This document shows positions 35,341-47,100 of a stretch of 64,000 nt of DNA, in pieces. The notes under the pieces were generated by a model. That model was not told the DNA's origin, did no database searches, and saw nothing but the letters and a program-made list of their open reading frames with translations. Origin of the DNA: Craterostigma plantagineum (taxonomy: Eukaryota; Streptophyta; Magnoliopsida; Lamiales; Linderniaceae). Position numbers and translations under genes: made by a program. Where the stretch lies: NCBI GenBank assembly GCA_027422505.1, contig JAPQWV010000050.1:806001-870000 (forward strand). Direction: 5' to 3'. The first letter of the stretch is position 1; each line of letters begins with the position of its first letter.

Positions 35341-35862
35341 TCAAGATACCAAACAAGAATTTGGATCCTCGTTGTCGTTGGGGTGATTGTAATGTGGTGG
35401 TATGTAATAATTAGGATATTGAGGAATGACGTAATTCCAATTTGCCTTCGCAGGCTCAACCTTTGGTGCTTGTTTCGATGGCCCAAAGCTCTCTATATCT
35501 GCGTGCCATTTTGTTTCGAGTTTATTCATAACCTTTACGGTATCAAAGTTGCCTATGACAATTAGTTTTGTGTCCTTCATGTCCATTGCAACAGACTCTA
35601 TACCTATTCAAAATTAAAAAATACAACGGATAATAAATAAAATTAATCATACGTCACACAGAAATAAGAAACACACACATCAAGAATCAGATTTTATTAT
35701 AAATATACATATATTACCACAGTACTTCGAGACGAAATGCATGACGTCTCTTCTCTCCTTGTCACCCTGGATAGGTATCTTCGCCACAAGTTTCTGCAAT
35801 TTCAACAAAAAAGCTCCGATCTTAAATCACATTGCATATAAAGGAACGTCACACACACACAC

Positions 35863-35895
<33 letters not shown>

Positions 35896-35921
35896 AAGTA
35901 ATTTGTATTGACCTGAGACAT
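35341..35921 (-). CDS. HIPP-B: HMA-domain protein with CaaX box
   Basis: Exons 35913-35921, 35718-35793 and 35341-35603 join to 116 codons including the stop, all with GT-AG junctions. The protein opens Met-Ser-Gln, then KLVAKIPIQGDKERRDVMHF, then the second half of the HMA fold (ESVAMDMKDTKLIVIGNFDTVKVM). A Pro/Tyr/Asn-rich tail ends in Cys-Leu-Val-Ser, a CaaX isoprenylation motif that would attach it to membranes. The Cys-x-x-Cys metal site of classical HIPPs is replaced by QGDKERR, so it probably does not bind metal in the usual way. HMA proteins of this type are known as stress- and pathogen-related proteins. It lies in a tandem array with HIPP-A and HIPP-D. Confidence 0.88.
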
Positions 35922-36030
35922 CTTTAACAAGACTTTTAGGGAGAGGGAGATTTCAATTCAATCAAGCTTTTTCGAGAGATGAGATGTTTGAGATGAGTTT
36001 GATTTGAAGAAAGAGAGGTCTATATATAAG

Positions 36031-37011
36031 GAGAGAATTACATAACTAGTGTTATTTTCATTAGTGCTGTTACAAAACTAGATAACTTTTTCACCGTATT
36101 ACAAAACTAATCAACTTTTTTAATTTAATCATTAATATTGTCAGTTTTCACCACAAATCTTTTTAATATTACTACTTTTCACTGTAATTATTTCAAATAA
36201 GTAAAAAATAGTTGGACTTAATTATATTTAACCCCAAAAAGTTCTTTACTCGGTATTTTTTCATTCTCGCCATATACCAATGGAAAATCAGTCATACATG
36301 AATTCTTCATCTTGGCATATATTAAGAAATATTAACAAACAAAAAAAAAAGAACTCCAGAAAAAATTGTAATAAACCATACAATATTCAAATAATGGTTA
36401 TCGGTTATTCAACAAAAATCAACCCTAAAGAATTTTGTTTGCAACTCATCATCATAGTTTTTCCTTGTGTTTTTCTTGTAAGACCTCCGATCCATTTCAC
36501 ATGGATATCTTCGTGATCGCTTACGTCCGACCTTTCTTTCTGGACGTAAATAAGGATTATGTACTAGATGAAAAGGAGCCTTCCAACGCGACTCCTCTAA
36601 TGGACACTCAAACTGATAAGAATATGTTGTCTCCAGTATCTCAATTCTAAAATCATCTGGAACATATTCACGCGGATCGACTTTAAAATATCTAATGGAT
36701 TCCTCTAATGGGTGTTATTTTCTTATTAATATCTTCTATCAGTAGTATTAATTACTAAAACTGAAAATTGATATTTTATATTTTATGGAAGTATTAAAAA
36801 AGATTTTGGTTAAAAATATAATTATCGATAACTATGTTGAGAATTTGAAATAATTATAGTGAAAAGTAGTAATATTAAAAAGATTTGTGGTGAAACCTAA
36901 CAATAATAATAATTAAATTGAAAAAGTAGATTAGTTTTATAATAGGATGAGAAAAGTTATCTAGTTTTGTAATAGCACTATTAAAAATAACACTAGTTAC
37001 GTAATTCTCTC
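36031..37011. mobile_element. long-TIR MULE-like element in the HIPP-B promoter
   Basis: Inverted repeats of roughly 240 bp start GAGAGAATTACATAACTAGT. They are flanked by the 10-bp repeat TATATATAAG (36021-36030 and 37012-37021), compatible with a 9-bp Mutator duplication. The centre holds a minus-strand coding remnant. Confidence 0.8.
36409..36714 (-). pseudogene. possible transposase C-terminal remnant
   Basis: An open stretch of about 100 codons without an initiating Met reads YFKVDPREYVPDDFRIEI, then W-K-A-P-F-H-L-V-H-N-P, then GRKRSRRYPCEMDRRSYKK and stops. A basic GRxRSRR tail is common at transposase C-termini, but I do not recognise the family firmly. It lies between the two TIRs of the surrounding element. 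Confidence 0.35.
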
Positions 37012-37267
37012 TATATATAAGTATACGAGGTAAAGAGAAAACACAGAGAAAGTGACGAATGAATGGTCAACGTTTGATTGAAGAACTTAAGTGTATTTGT
37101 TTTGTGTGGAAAATAAAGCTGGAAAGGGAATAAAAGTCCACACAGTCCAAAAACGTGGACTTGGACTTCATAACCATTCAACGATGTGGTCGTGTTTTGG
37201 TAAAAAAAACATAGTATTTCTATCTTCCCATTGTATTACATTAGGGTTTATAATAACTACAACAACG

Positions 37268-37298
<31 letters not shown>

Positions 37299-38240
37299 TA
37301 ATAATAATAATAATAATAATAAAAGTAATAATGTTTTGGGTCTGGTTTGTGATCTATAATGAATACCTATTACGAAAAAAATTATCGATTAACTAAACTC
37401 TTGGGTTGGCGATGAGCAGTAGTTGAGAAATAGTAGGGTTGTTCATATATCGGTATACAGACCGTCGACCGAAAAAACGACAATTCGGTAATCGAATGCC
37501 GAACATAAAATTTGGTTTTGTATTCGGTTTGAAAGTTATAAAAATTAGTTGATTCGTGGTTTACTAGTAATCGATAAACCGAAACCAACCGAATTACCGA
37601 TTTTTTTTTCAAATTTATAAAAGATTTTAAAATTAAAATAGACAACTTTCCTTGCACTTTTCACACAATCCCAGTTGAAAAGTCCCCAGAAAAGCCCTAA
37701 TATTCTCTCCTTTATGTCATATTTTCCGAAGCTTAATCTCATTATTATCGTTTTAGGTATGTATAACCGTAATTAGCTGGCTGATAGGGATATTTCAGAT
37801 TCTAAAAAGAAATTAGATACAAAAGTTTATGGGACCCATCATTAAGATGGCTAATTTATCTCTCACAAGTCACACCACTTATAAGTGACACGACGTCAAC
37901 TATGAGCACAAAGTGTGAGCTCATACATTAGCGCATTATTATTATTATTATTATTATTATTGTTGTTGTTTTCTTATTATTATTTGATACAACGACCAAG
38001 TTGGATGTATGAGTATGATAGTTATTTATTTGGTCAATGATTTTAACTAACTCGTTCAGCAAATAATTGAGATATTACGCAACTGTAGAGGGGGGATAAA
38101 AATCGAAGGTTGTTACACGTATGTGGGCTCCCTCTTGATTGGGACTTTGAAGAGTTGAAATCCAAATAACGAAACATGGAAACGACTTTCCCATTAATAG
38201 TCGAGTAGCTTCTTGTAGAGTGCAAGTAAAATAGCTTTTC
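37012..38240 (-). promoter_or_regulatory. HIPP-B upstream region and promoter cassette
   Basis: It contains an (AAT)n microsatellite (37260-37330), the block GGGACCCATCATTAAGATGG...CACAAGTCACACCACTTATAAGTG, and a near-palindrome CGACGTCA (37891-37898). The order matches the HIPP-C and HIPP-D upstream regions. The segment 37980-38240 is repeated at about 44810-45030. A partial fold-back insertion with GGTAATCGA/CGGTTT arms occupies about 37434-37610. Confidence 0.55.
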
Positions 38241-38281
38241 AAATAAATGGGTTTGTAGTTATACCATTTTTTTTTTATTTT

Positions 38282-38489
38282 AGGTCACTATGTTTGTCAG
38301 TTACAAAACTAGGTCACTAGTAACAAAATTGGGTCAGTGTACAAAACTAGTTTACTAAGTACGTATATAGTTACAAATATGGGTCACTAAGTATGTATAT
38401 AATAAGAAAAAAGAGGCCAGTGACCCAATTTTGTCACTATATACATACTTAGTGACCTAGTTTTGTAACTGACAAACATAGTGATCCAA
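38282..38489. mobile_element. fold-back MITE
   Basis: GGTCACTATGTTTGTCAGTT...CTAGGTCAC is mirrored by GTGACCTAGTTTTG...CATAGTGATCC. The inverted similarity fades outward to about 38245 and 38530. Its target duplication was not resolved. Confidence 0.65.
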
Positions 38490-38544
38490 ATCGAAAATTG
38501 GCATATTTAATGACCCATTTTTATAATTTTCCCTTTTCACTTGC

Positions 38545-38704
38545 GTTTGGGGAAAATAAGGCTTGGACCCATACACTCTATGTGTGTGCAATAAAAACAT
38601 AGGTTCTCTATCATCCCATTTTAATAATAACAATATTGATTTCAGTGCTTGCTTTGGATCTGTAACTGGTAGAAATTATGAAGTATTCAGATTAATAGTT
38701 TCCG
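38545..38704 (-). promoter_or_regulatory. further HIPP upstream fragment
   Basis: AGGCTTGGACCC, AACATAGGTTCTCTATCATCCCA and TTGATTTCAGTGCTTGCTTTGGATCTGTAA resemble pieces of the other HIPP upstream regions, for example 24480-24510. It is cut on the right by the copia LTR. Confidence 0.4.
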
Positions 38705-41213
38705 TGATTGGACTTAACTTGAATAAGTATACCGGTTAGACATAGGTGAAACCGTATGCAGTCAGCAGACTATCAGCGCAAGTTTGAAACCAGATCAAGA
38801 TTGCTACCGGTAGTACATTGAAGATCGGACTGCATGATACCAGACGTGCCACGCTTGACAGATTCAAATACAATTGAGGTGCGGCAAGTTGAAGACTTAT
38901 GACGAACATTTATACAAGGCTGCCAGCTAGAGCCACGTTGAAGTCAAGCTAAGATAAATAAGGAATAAAGCAAAAGGCACCGCGCGGACTGCTGCGAAGA
39001 CCGGACATACACATTTTAGGTAAAATCAATAAATGCTCTGTCCATTACACAAGGAGCTATAGCACGACGGGCTTCAACTTCAACCTCAGCTATAAATAGC
39101 ATGGATGCAAGCTGAAGAACGTACTCCACCAACATTGAATTATGAACGAGAGAAAAAACTCAAGCTCACAAGTGTTAAGTTCTTTTAGCGAGAAAATATT
39201 AAGGTGTTGTCATCACTGCTCTAAACGGGCGTTTAGGGAGTGATTTCTCAAGGGACTGTAAAAAGTGCTTGAAAGAGACGGACTGTAAAAAGATGTCTAG
39301 GTGTGGTCTAGGAGTTTAGTTAGCATAATATAGTCGTGTGGGTTGTATTGAGTCAGTCAAGCTAAGGTTGTTGTAAAACAAGCTTATAAACCGACGCTTC
39401 TAGTGATACCTTCCTTGCGGGGAAGAAGGGGAGACGTAGGAGAATTTTTTCCGAACTTCCAGAAACAGATTCTGTGTCTTTCGTAAGCACACACACATCA
39501 CATTTCACATCTGGCCTTGGTTCAAAACCGACTGGTTTCTTCCGCACGAGTCACACACACAATTGTCAAGCACCGGTATCTAACCTTAACCGGTTCAGAA
39601 CAAAAAAAATCTAACAAGTGTTTATTCACACCCCCCTTCGAAACACGTAAACCGATCGTAACAAGTGATATCAGAGCCAGGTTGCTTGATATTCACATTA
39701 CACTAACGATGACTTCATTAAATAAATTCTCATGTTTAGCGGGGAAAAATACCTTGAATGGAAGATTAGGATGATGACCCATCTCCGTGCACTAAACGAT
39801 GAGATGCTAAACGTAATAACCACCGGACCGCTCGTGTTCATGAAGGTAAATTCACAACATGCGGCACATCCCACGGAGCCGCAAGAAATCCCAAAGGAAA
39901 GAAGTGAGTTGACCGTAGCCGAGAGGAGAAAGGCAAACCTCGACAACATTGCCAAGGACACCCTGTTGGAAAACCTTGGACATGAGAATTTTCAGGCAGG
40001 TTATGATGTGCTCAACTGCAAAGGAGGTGTGGGCCAAACTCTGCCAGATCTGCGAAGGAAATTAGCAGACCAAAGAGAACAAACTCGTGGTTGCCATTAA
40101 AAATTATGACACCATCAAGATGAGGCCAGGGGAGACCATGGCCGACTTCGAAGAATGATTTTGCTCAATCGTCAACGATCTCTCAGCACTTGGGATACAG
40201 ATGGAAAACCGTGACATGGCGATTAAAGTCATGAAGGCACTTCCCAGAGAATGGGATGTAAAAACCATGGCAATGCGAGAGTTTAAGGACTTGAACAAAC
40301 TAATGTTCATGATCTCTTTGCAGATCTGAAGGCATATGAGTTCGAACTCCAAACGAGACTAGGGGAGACTGTAACGGTGTAGCCGGTCAAAGCACTAGCC
40401 GTGGCAGAACCTTCCTCAAAGAATGCTGAGGAAATGAGTGATGAAGCGATGGCTCTCTTCATCAGAAAATTCGGAAGTTCATGAAGAGAGCTCCGAATAA
40501 AACTTTACGAGGTAAGCATACAAATAAAGATGAAGATTCTAATGCCTGCTTTAACTGTTGCAAGGACATTTCATCGCCGACTGCCCCAAAAGCAAGAAGG
40601 AAAAGGGGAAGGAGGCAGATAGGTACAAAGGAAAGAAGTTACGTGCACTCATGGCCGGGAAAAGCAAATCCAAGTGGGATGATACAGACTCGGAAGAGTC
40701 AAGCTCAGAAGAGGAGTTGAGTGAGCACGAAAGCGAGGAAGAGCTTGTGTGCCTCATGGCAGGGCACCTAGCTCAGAATACAGATCAATCAATCCCTGAG
40801 TTCAGCTACGAAGAGCTAATGGAAGCTCTTCAAGACATGACGATGAGTACCGGAAACTCTATGTCAAGCTCAGAGATGCTGAGAAATGTAAGAAACTGGT
40901 ACAGGAAGATACCAGACCTCTAGTTGAGAAAATCACTCAACTAGAGGAGGAAAACAATAGGTGAAAGGAGGCAACCAAACAAAAGGCCTTCCAAAACCAG
41001 AAGGTATCAACCATAGTCCAGTCATGGACAAAGTCGTCGATGACTCTCGATTGCCTTCAGGGTATACTGAAGGACACCAATGACCGAACTGGTCTTGGCT
41101 ATCAACCTCTTGCCTCAGCAAAGGTAATAAAGTTCGTTCGACCCTCTGACCATACACCAAGTCCAGTCCATCTAGAAAACAGCTCTAGAAGGACTGGACT
41201 GGGCTATAACCAA

Positions 41214-41248
<35 letters not shown>

Positions 41249-41310
41249 GTATAATAAACCCCCAACCCCAAAGAGAAGAGTTATACCGCAACCGGTAAGG
41301 GGAACACTAA
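38705..41310 (+). mobile_element. Ty1/copia element fragment, SIRE/Maximus-like
   Basis: A probable 5' LTR (TGATTGGACTTAAC...GATCGTAACA, 38705-39663) is followed by a primer-site-like GTGATATCAGAGCC and a damaged gag. Pol and the 3' LTR are missing: the element ends abruptly in an AAT repeat next to the HIPP-C leader. The 5' end of the LTR is inferred from the change in sequence and the TG start. Confidence 0.75.
39665..39679 (+). other. copia primer binding site
   Basis: GTGATATCAGAGCC resembles the tRNA-Met primer site TGGTATCAGAGC with one change. It follows the LTR end CGATCGTAACA. Confidence 0.7.
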
Positions 41311-41315
41311 AATAA
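39709..41315 (+). pseudogene. copia gag relic
   Basis: It starts MTSLNKF and, after an early frameshift, reads MFSGEKYLEWKIRMMTHLRA. Further on are KMRPGETMADFE then an in-frame stop, LPREWDVKTMAMREFK, and a zinc knuckle split by a frameshift (CFNC...GHFIADC). A highly acidic segment (WDDTDSEESSSEEELSEHES) and a late DRTGLGYQP motif follow. Gag with an acidic extension and GLGY-type tail fits the SIRE/Maximus lineage. At least four frame breaks are visible, and a poly-Asn stretch comes from an AAT repeat. No protease or pol follows. Confidence 0.85.
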
Positions 41316-41439
41316 ATAATGATAATAATAATAATTCTTTCGTCCAACAAAGAAAGGAAATACCCCAACAAGTAAGGTGGAATTCTGTTTACAAAAATTG
41401 ACCGGAACCTCTGAGAAATCAAAATCGGAGATATCGATC

Positions 41440-41470
<31 letters not shown>

Positions 41471-41556
41471 GTTTCAAAAAAGTCTTTTTTTTTTTCCGAG
41501 AGAGAAGGGACGTTTGAGCTGAGTATGTTATTCGAGGAAAGGAGTTTATATTTAAG
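41316..41556 (-). pseudogene. HIPP-C relic: 5' leader only
   Basis: (GA)n at about 41440-41470 and the following GTTTGAGCTGAGTATGTTATTC match the 5' leader of HIPP-D (GTGTGAGCTGTTTGATTTGG). The exons that should lie to the left are absent, replaced by AAT repeats and the copia gag. Confidence 0.6.
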
Positions 41557-41751
41557 TATATAAGATCCTCTATTCCACTCTGTATTCTTCTAGGTATTCC
41601 AACTTAGAAACAATCATTACATCTCTCCCTACCAAGTGTTTAAACACTCATATCGTTACACACACACATATATATATATATATATCATTGCCGGTAAATA
41701 TATTATTTTGGTACCTAGTGGAACAAAGAGTGGAATATAGGATCTCAAATC
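41557..41751. mobile_element. 195-bp MULE-type MITE
   Basis: TATATAAGATCCTCTATTCC and its inverse GGAATATAGGATCTCAAATC are flanked by the 9-bp duplication ATATTTAAG (41548-41556 and 41752-41760). Confidence 0.8.
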
Positions 41752-41760
41752 ATATTTAAG

Positions 41761-42308
41761 AAGGTGGAGAGAGAAACAGAGAAAGTCATGTGGGCCTTCG
41801 TAACCATTCGACGATGAGGCAACTTCTTTTTTAAGTGAACATAGTATCTCTATTGTAATAATATAATATAGGTTTTATAATAATAGTAATAATAATGATG
41901 ATGATAATAATAATAATAGTAATAAATAATAATAATAATAATAATAATGTTGTTGGTCTTAGTTTGGGATATACCTGTTACGAAAACTTGTAAATTAAAT
42001 AAATTTTTTGAGGAGCAATAATCCAACTGAGTAGTGCGAGAAATATTCATAGTGAAAATACGAAGAAAATACATAAAAGTTTCTGGGACCCACCCACCAG
42101 TACGTGTTCTCTTTTGTCTTGCTCACACCACTTTAAGGGCGGTGTGACGACATGCTTATATATTTGCTAGTGGCAAGAAAACTTAGGATAATGTTCGAAA
42201 TTTAACTTTTTATTATTATTTATCAAATGGTCGATCACTTAAGCTTTATAAAAAAATAAAATAACCTCACCCACCACCTTTAATTAATTACTATTTTATC
42301 CCTTTATA
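41761..42308 (-). promoter_or_regulatory. HIPP-C promoter cassette without its gene
   Basis: It contains CGTAACCATTCGACGATGAGGC, an (AAT)n tract, GCAATAATCCAACTGAG, and AAGTTTCTGGGACCCACC...TCACACCACTTTAAGGGCGGTGTGACGACATG, in the same order as the other units. The bZIP-type site has drifted to TGACGACA (42145-42152). Confidence 0.55.
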
Positions 42309-43740
42309 TATTTTTTTTTGGAAAAGGTCACTAATGTTATATATACGAAACATGTACAAAGCCTGTACAGGAAAAAAAAGCCGGCCCACCACAACGGTGG
42401 CCAGCTCCAGCGAAACCCGATAAACAACTCAGTGCATAATAATTACGCTAGCTATATACTATAGCCAAGCAATGCTCCAAATTCTACGAAGCTCACACAG
42501 CTGGAAACGCCACTGGTCCTCCAAGATCCCCATATGTGCAGTCACTATGTACATAGCATCCCTCCCGACCATATCCGCCGTCCGACTCGCGCTCGCATAC
42601 CAACGTTGGTTTCGTTCCGGCCAAATGTGATAGACCATCAATGCCAGTAGCTGGCGCATGATAAGATCCCCCATTGCCCCCATATGTATCGCTTATTGGG
42701 ACCTCGCACATTCCAACTCGCGAGCGGAACCATAAAGACATCTCGTCGCGGGCTGCGTGCTCAGGGTCGTATGATCAAGCGAGTCTAGTAACTCATCCTC
42801 CCCAGGTGCCAAGGCAGCAAATGCATTCCTCACCAATAGACAGGCAACCGCCTTAGCAGCACCTGTCTCAGCTGCCTTCGGCTTAGGCGATCAAACTGGC
42901 GCAGCCCCCGTCTCCGGCGTCCGCAGCCAAGGCTTTTACACCCCTCACCACCTGTCGACACACCTCTCGGGTCTTTAGTGCAACCCCCCAGGTCGTACCA
43001 CAGGTCGCACCGGGCAACCCTGCTCACCATGACCTAATATGCCTGGCCCATCGCACACTTAACCGGCCGCCACACATACTCCACTCGAACCGTAACCATT
43101 CATGAACTCCCCCCATCCGCCATAGGAAGCCTCATCTGAAACTCCTCCAGATAAGGTTTATTTTGGTCCTTCATAACACATACTCGCACAAAATCCATCC
43201 GCTACAGCCGCTCCGTCATGCTGTCTGCAAAAAGCGGCTACTCCACCGCGCTCGCCATCACCCCGAGCCCATCCAAGGTCCAAAACTCCAACAAGAAATT
43301 TCTTGAACTTTACCAAAATCGGGCTCTTCGTGTGCTCCTTCTTCTCAAGGGTAATCCTTGATAGAGCCGAGGCCTGCCCTCCAACACTGTTGTAGCGGTC
43401 TCGGACGATTCTAATCGAAACTTGAAAAACCCATCTGTGTAGCCCGAACGTCAACTAGCCCAGACCACAAAGTCCGAATAAATCGCTCCACCAGTGGAAA
43501 GTATGGCTTTCGCCCCATGAAATAACCCATGAATGTGTGAGCCCACCGTGCAAAATCCTTCGAAGCCACCTCGCATGATGGTTGCACTTACACGACCCCT
43601 CCTATAAACGGCGGCAAACGAAGGTTTGGTAGCCACAGCTGCCGAGCCCCACGTGGCTCGTCGATCCCTTCGCCGTAGCTGAGTAACCAAGAGATCATGG
43701 GCTCTCACGTGAGTATAATGATGTTCATGTGCGTTCAAAT
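42309..43740 (-). pseudogene. L1-type LINE remnant: ORF1 (DUF4283) joined to ORF2 tail
   Basis: Read on the minus strand from about 43.7 kb, frames recall the DUF4283 ORF1 of plant LINEs: MGYFMGRK and FIRTLWSGL, then LEFWTLDGLGVMASAV, then RMDFVRVCVM and RLPMADGGSS. They are broken by many stops and shifts. At 42459-42683 the C-terminal ORF2 region appears (LLALMVYHIWPERNQRW), typical of the zf-RVT end of LINE reverse transcriptases. The element ends on the left in an A-rich tract (T-run at 42311). The ORF2 catalytic part is deleted. Confidence 0.7.
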
Positions 43741-43982
43741 CGGAAAAGATGTGTTATGAGGTTTTACGTCGAGTAAAAGGAGATCATGGGCTCTCACGTG
43801 TTAAAATTCGTCTAAATTAGTGTGATGATATTAATCGAGGGACGAAACCATCCAAAATCGGTAACAATGGGGACTGAAAGTGGCACCTCGAAACATGGGG
43901 GGCCAGAAACGCACATGCCTCAATCATTGGAGATTAAAAATACATTCGCCCATAAATAAGTTACGTATTTATGGTGTTATAG
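43741..43982. other. short spacer with a direct repeat
   Basis: GAGATCATGGGCTCTCACGTG at about 43780 repeats 43692-43712. No gene. Confidence 0.5.
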
Positions 43983-44518
43983 CTAGGGTTGCAAACGAAT
44001 CGAATCGAGTCGAATACCACAATATTCTATTCGTATTCGGTTGACAATCGAATACGAATACGAATACTCAATCGAATCATAAAATCCATTCTTATTCGGA
44101 TTCGAATTTTTTCTCGAATATTCGAATCGAATGTCAAATATTTGTATTCAAAGTCATCTTTCAGTTTTATTTAATAAAATATAAACAATATTATATTTAA
44201 CATATATATTGAATTACAAATAATTATATTTAAACATATATTGAATTATAACATATTATTTTTAAATGTTTTAGTGAGTTATCATATATTATATGTGAAT
44301 ATATATTAATTATACTATATTTTATGTTATATTATTCGAATCGAATAATTCGATTAATTTTCGAATAGAATATTGTGATTTCATATTCGTATTCGTATAT
44401 TTCTCGAATAAAAAAATATTCTTATTCGGATTCGTATTCTAAATATTCGAATTCATCTTAAAATTTCGAATCGAATCGCGAATCGAACAAAAAAAGTTCG
44501 ATTCGTCTGCAACCCTAG
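43983..44518. mobile_element. fold-back element with GAATCGAAT arms
   Basis: CTAGGGTTGCAAACGAATCG at the left is mirrored by CGATTCGTCTGCAACCCTAG at the right. Both arms are dense in ATTCGAATCGAAT and surround an AT-rich core. A target duplication was not identified. Confidence 0.8.
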
Positions 44519-44805
44519 TTTGAGTTATGATTTGTAGTTTAATAACATAAATCATTAATATCATAAAGTTGATTAAATTAGATATATTTTTGAAATTGAA
44601 TTCTTAATTTTTTAATTTGTCCTATTTTTTCTTATTTATTAATTTATATTTATTACGAGAGGGTTAAGCCTGCCAGGCCCGCCCGCCAACGGGCCTTCAT
44701 TTCTCAGGCCCATCAGTAGGCGGGCTTGCCTGCCCACCCCGCCAAGTGGCGGGCTTTGGCTGCTAAGGTTCGGCCGGCCGCCGGCCAGTTTTGACGGCTC
44801 TAGCC
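44519..44805. mobile_element. truncated GGGCC fold-back element
   Basis: 44650-44805 contains GGCCCGCCCGCCAACGGGCC and ends CCAGTTTTGACGGCTCTAG, the same terminus as 34333-34818. The left arm is missing. Confidence 0.55.
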
Positions 44806-45107
44806 ACAACGATAAAGTTGGGTGTATGACAGTCTTTATTTGGTCGATGATTGTAACCAACACATTCAGCAATAATTGAGATATTACGAGGATGACCGAA
44901 GGTTGTTAGGCTTTAGCCATTAAAAGATTATCGTGGGCTCCGTGTTGAGACTTTGAAGAGGTCAAAGCAAAATAACTAAATATTGAAATGACTTTTCTCA
45001 TTCATTTTAATAGTCGGGTAAGCTTATTTGAAGGTGTAAATATGCTTGGACCCAATTGGACTGAATAAATCTTACAAGATTCAAGATAATCAATTATATA
45101 GAGAGAG
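44806..45107 (-). repeat. HIPP upstream segment duplicated from 37.98-38.24 kb
   Basis: AACGATAAAGTTGGGTGTATGACAG...TTATTTGGTCGATGATTGTAACC...GAGACTTTGAAGAG matches 37980-38240 in direct orientation. It supports unit duplication rather than independent insertion. Confidence 0.7.
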
Positions 45108-45115
45108 TCGAGAAG

Positions 45116-45507
45116 CACTGTTGTAAACCTCGGCATAGGTGGCCCTGTTCGATGCGTTTTTTGGCTAGGCGGCTGATTAATCGGTGGAACCGATTATTCG
45201 GCGTAGGCGGACGATTAGGCGGCCGACTAAGCGGTTTCAGTTTTTTTTTTTTTTTTGTATTTTTTTGAAAAGAAAAACTTAAAAACAACTTTTTTGTTGT
45301 GAAATTTTTTATAAATAAAAAATATTATTATTATTATTGACATTATTTACTAAAATAGATAAATTTGATATAGGTTTACTTTGGTATATTAGCATATAAA
45401 TAAAATTTCTAAAAATCGGTATACCGACTAATTTCCGTGTAGAAATCGCTTAGGTGGGCCTAGGCGCTAGGCCCCCTCGGGCCCGCCTAGCGAATTTTAC
45501 AACATGA
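45116..45507. mobile_element. hAT-like fold-back element, relative of 8008-8369
   Basis: The ends CACTGTTGTAAACCTCG and CGAATTTTACAACATGA are flanked by imperfect 8-bp repeats TCGAGAAG and TAGAGAAG. The arms carry GGCGGxxGAxTAxxCGG and GCCTAGGCGC motifs as in the 8-kb copy. Confidence 0.7.
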
Positions 45508-46487
45508 TAGAGAAGTAATCGTCAAAAGAAAACAAAAAATTGATTAGGTAATCAAGAATTAAGTTTCGAGGGGACATTGTAGATTATTAATCTGCTCAAA
45601 TCGATATTGGATGAATTGAGAAATATAACTAATAATAGGTCAAATAAAGAGAAGTGCGAGAATTTGGCCCACGATGTCAGCAGCACAAACTCAATCTTTC
45701 CTTCCTTAAATATACGCCGTCGCCAGCAACTGACAAAGACAATCACAACCCTAGTCAACAGTTACAATACATCTTAAATTATTTCCGCGCTGTGAAAAAT
45801 ATAGTTCATAGGCATACCTTATCTTTCTGAAATCTAACAATACACTACTAACTTACCCCAAGAAAAGCGTGTAATCGAATATTGTTTCCTCCAAGAATTT
45901 ATCTTATTTTATCAAGCCGCGAGGCTGTTATAAATGGCCAAATTGATCTATCAATTAAGGTTTATTAGAAGAATAAACAAGTTAATAAATTCGAAAGACA
46001 ACCACTTACCTTCGGCATTTATGTATTCTTAATTTCACCCTTTAATTAATTAATATTGTCTCTTTAATTTGTAATGAAATAAGTTTCCTTTTTTATATAC
46101 TTATAAATGTTAATATTTATATTAAATATTTAGATTTAAAATATAATTAATATGACACATTTTATAGACTATGGCGCACTTTTAGCGTGCAAAATGTAAA
46201 TGTGGTGCATGATCCGAAAGTCAAGGCCGGATTAGCCAATCGGAGAATTTATTTTTTTTTGTAAAGATGATTAAATTAACTGCAACATTGTTTGAATGGA
46301 CAGCAATAACTGGATTGAGATTTGGTGTTGACGATTATTATAAGATGTAATCAGGTTTGTAATATTATATTTGTACTTTTTTTGCAGTCACAACCGTTGC
46401 GCTGTCATAAGCTCACATGGTAAGAGCTTGGTTTAGATGAAAGGCAAGGTGAGACCGTGAGATTGTTGATGGGATAATAAAATTATA
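45508..46487. other. gene-free spacer
   Basis: AT-rich DNA with no recognised gene or terminus. Confidence 0.5.
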
Positions 46488-46680
46488 TATAACTTGTGAT
46501 GCTCGTAGGGTATTTTGTAATTGAGTCTCTAATTCTAGAGATATTATTAAATATTTTGGTTTAATTAGTACCCACGAAACATATATCATTTGTAAGTCGA
46601 AATTGCCGACATAGACGGAGTGAGTGTTGAGTTGATAAGTTCCGACATAAAAAAGTATTGACTAGTACGAACAATTGAAT
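46488..46680. repeat. dispersed repeat, copy of 8405-8615
   Basis: It shares GATGCTCGTAGGGTATTT, GCCGACATAGACGGAGTGAG and GTATTGACTAGTACGAACA with the earlier copy. It is cut at 46682 by a Helitron-type end. Confidence 0.65.
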
Positions 46681-46681
46681 A

Positions 46682-46702
46682 CTAGTTTTTTGACCGTGTA
46701 AC
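46682..46702 (-). mobile_element. Helitron 3' terminus (minus strand), older copy
   Basis: On the minus strand the hairpin ACCGTGCGTTACACGGT is followed by CAAAAAA and CTAG with T outside, as expected for a Helitron 3' end. The body would extend to the right; its 5' end was not identified. Confidence 0.6.
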
Positions 46703-47100
46703 GCACGGTATTAACTATCAGTAATTATTCTATATTAATAGAATATTAAATTTTAATTTGATATTGGGTAGTTATAATCGAATTAGCATGTGCTAAGTAG
46801 TTTAATATTTTTTTATTTTTTGAATTTATAACCATGAATTATTGGATACGTGTCAACATTATAAGCCATGCATGAGCATTAACTATCTTTAATTATTGTA
46901 TGAAACCAAATCTTATATATATATGGAAATGTAGGTCACACTAAATGGTAGTGGTAAAGTTATGGTCCAATTATGTCGGATAATGGGTAGTTTTCAATAT
47001 TTTTTACATATTTTTTTATATGTGAAAACTAATTATTATTGGGCACGTAAGTCACCTACATTTTCTATAATTATGTAACATATACATATATATATATATA
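46703..47100. other. short non-coding interval between two Helitron ends
   Basis: It contains one arm of an inverted repeat, TATGGAAATGTAGGTCACAC (46922), whose partner lies at 51309-51340 next to HIPP-D. Confidence 0.5.

Noticed and set aside
37266..41950. AAT microsatellites as a distinct genetic system
   Set aside because: They are ordinary trinucleotide repeats. Those at about 37.3 and 41.9 kb occupy the same place in duplicated promoters and are explained by the duplication.
42493..43030. Several overlapping minus-strand frames near the LINE
   Set aside because: They are alternative frames of the same decayed LINE. Only the YHIWPERN and DUF4283-like pieces show family similarity.
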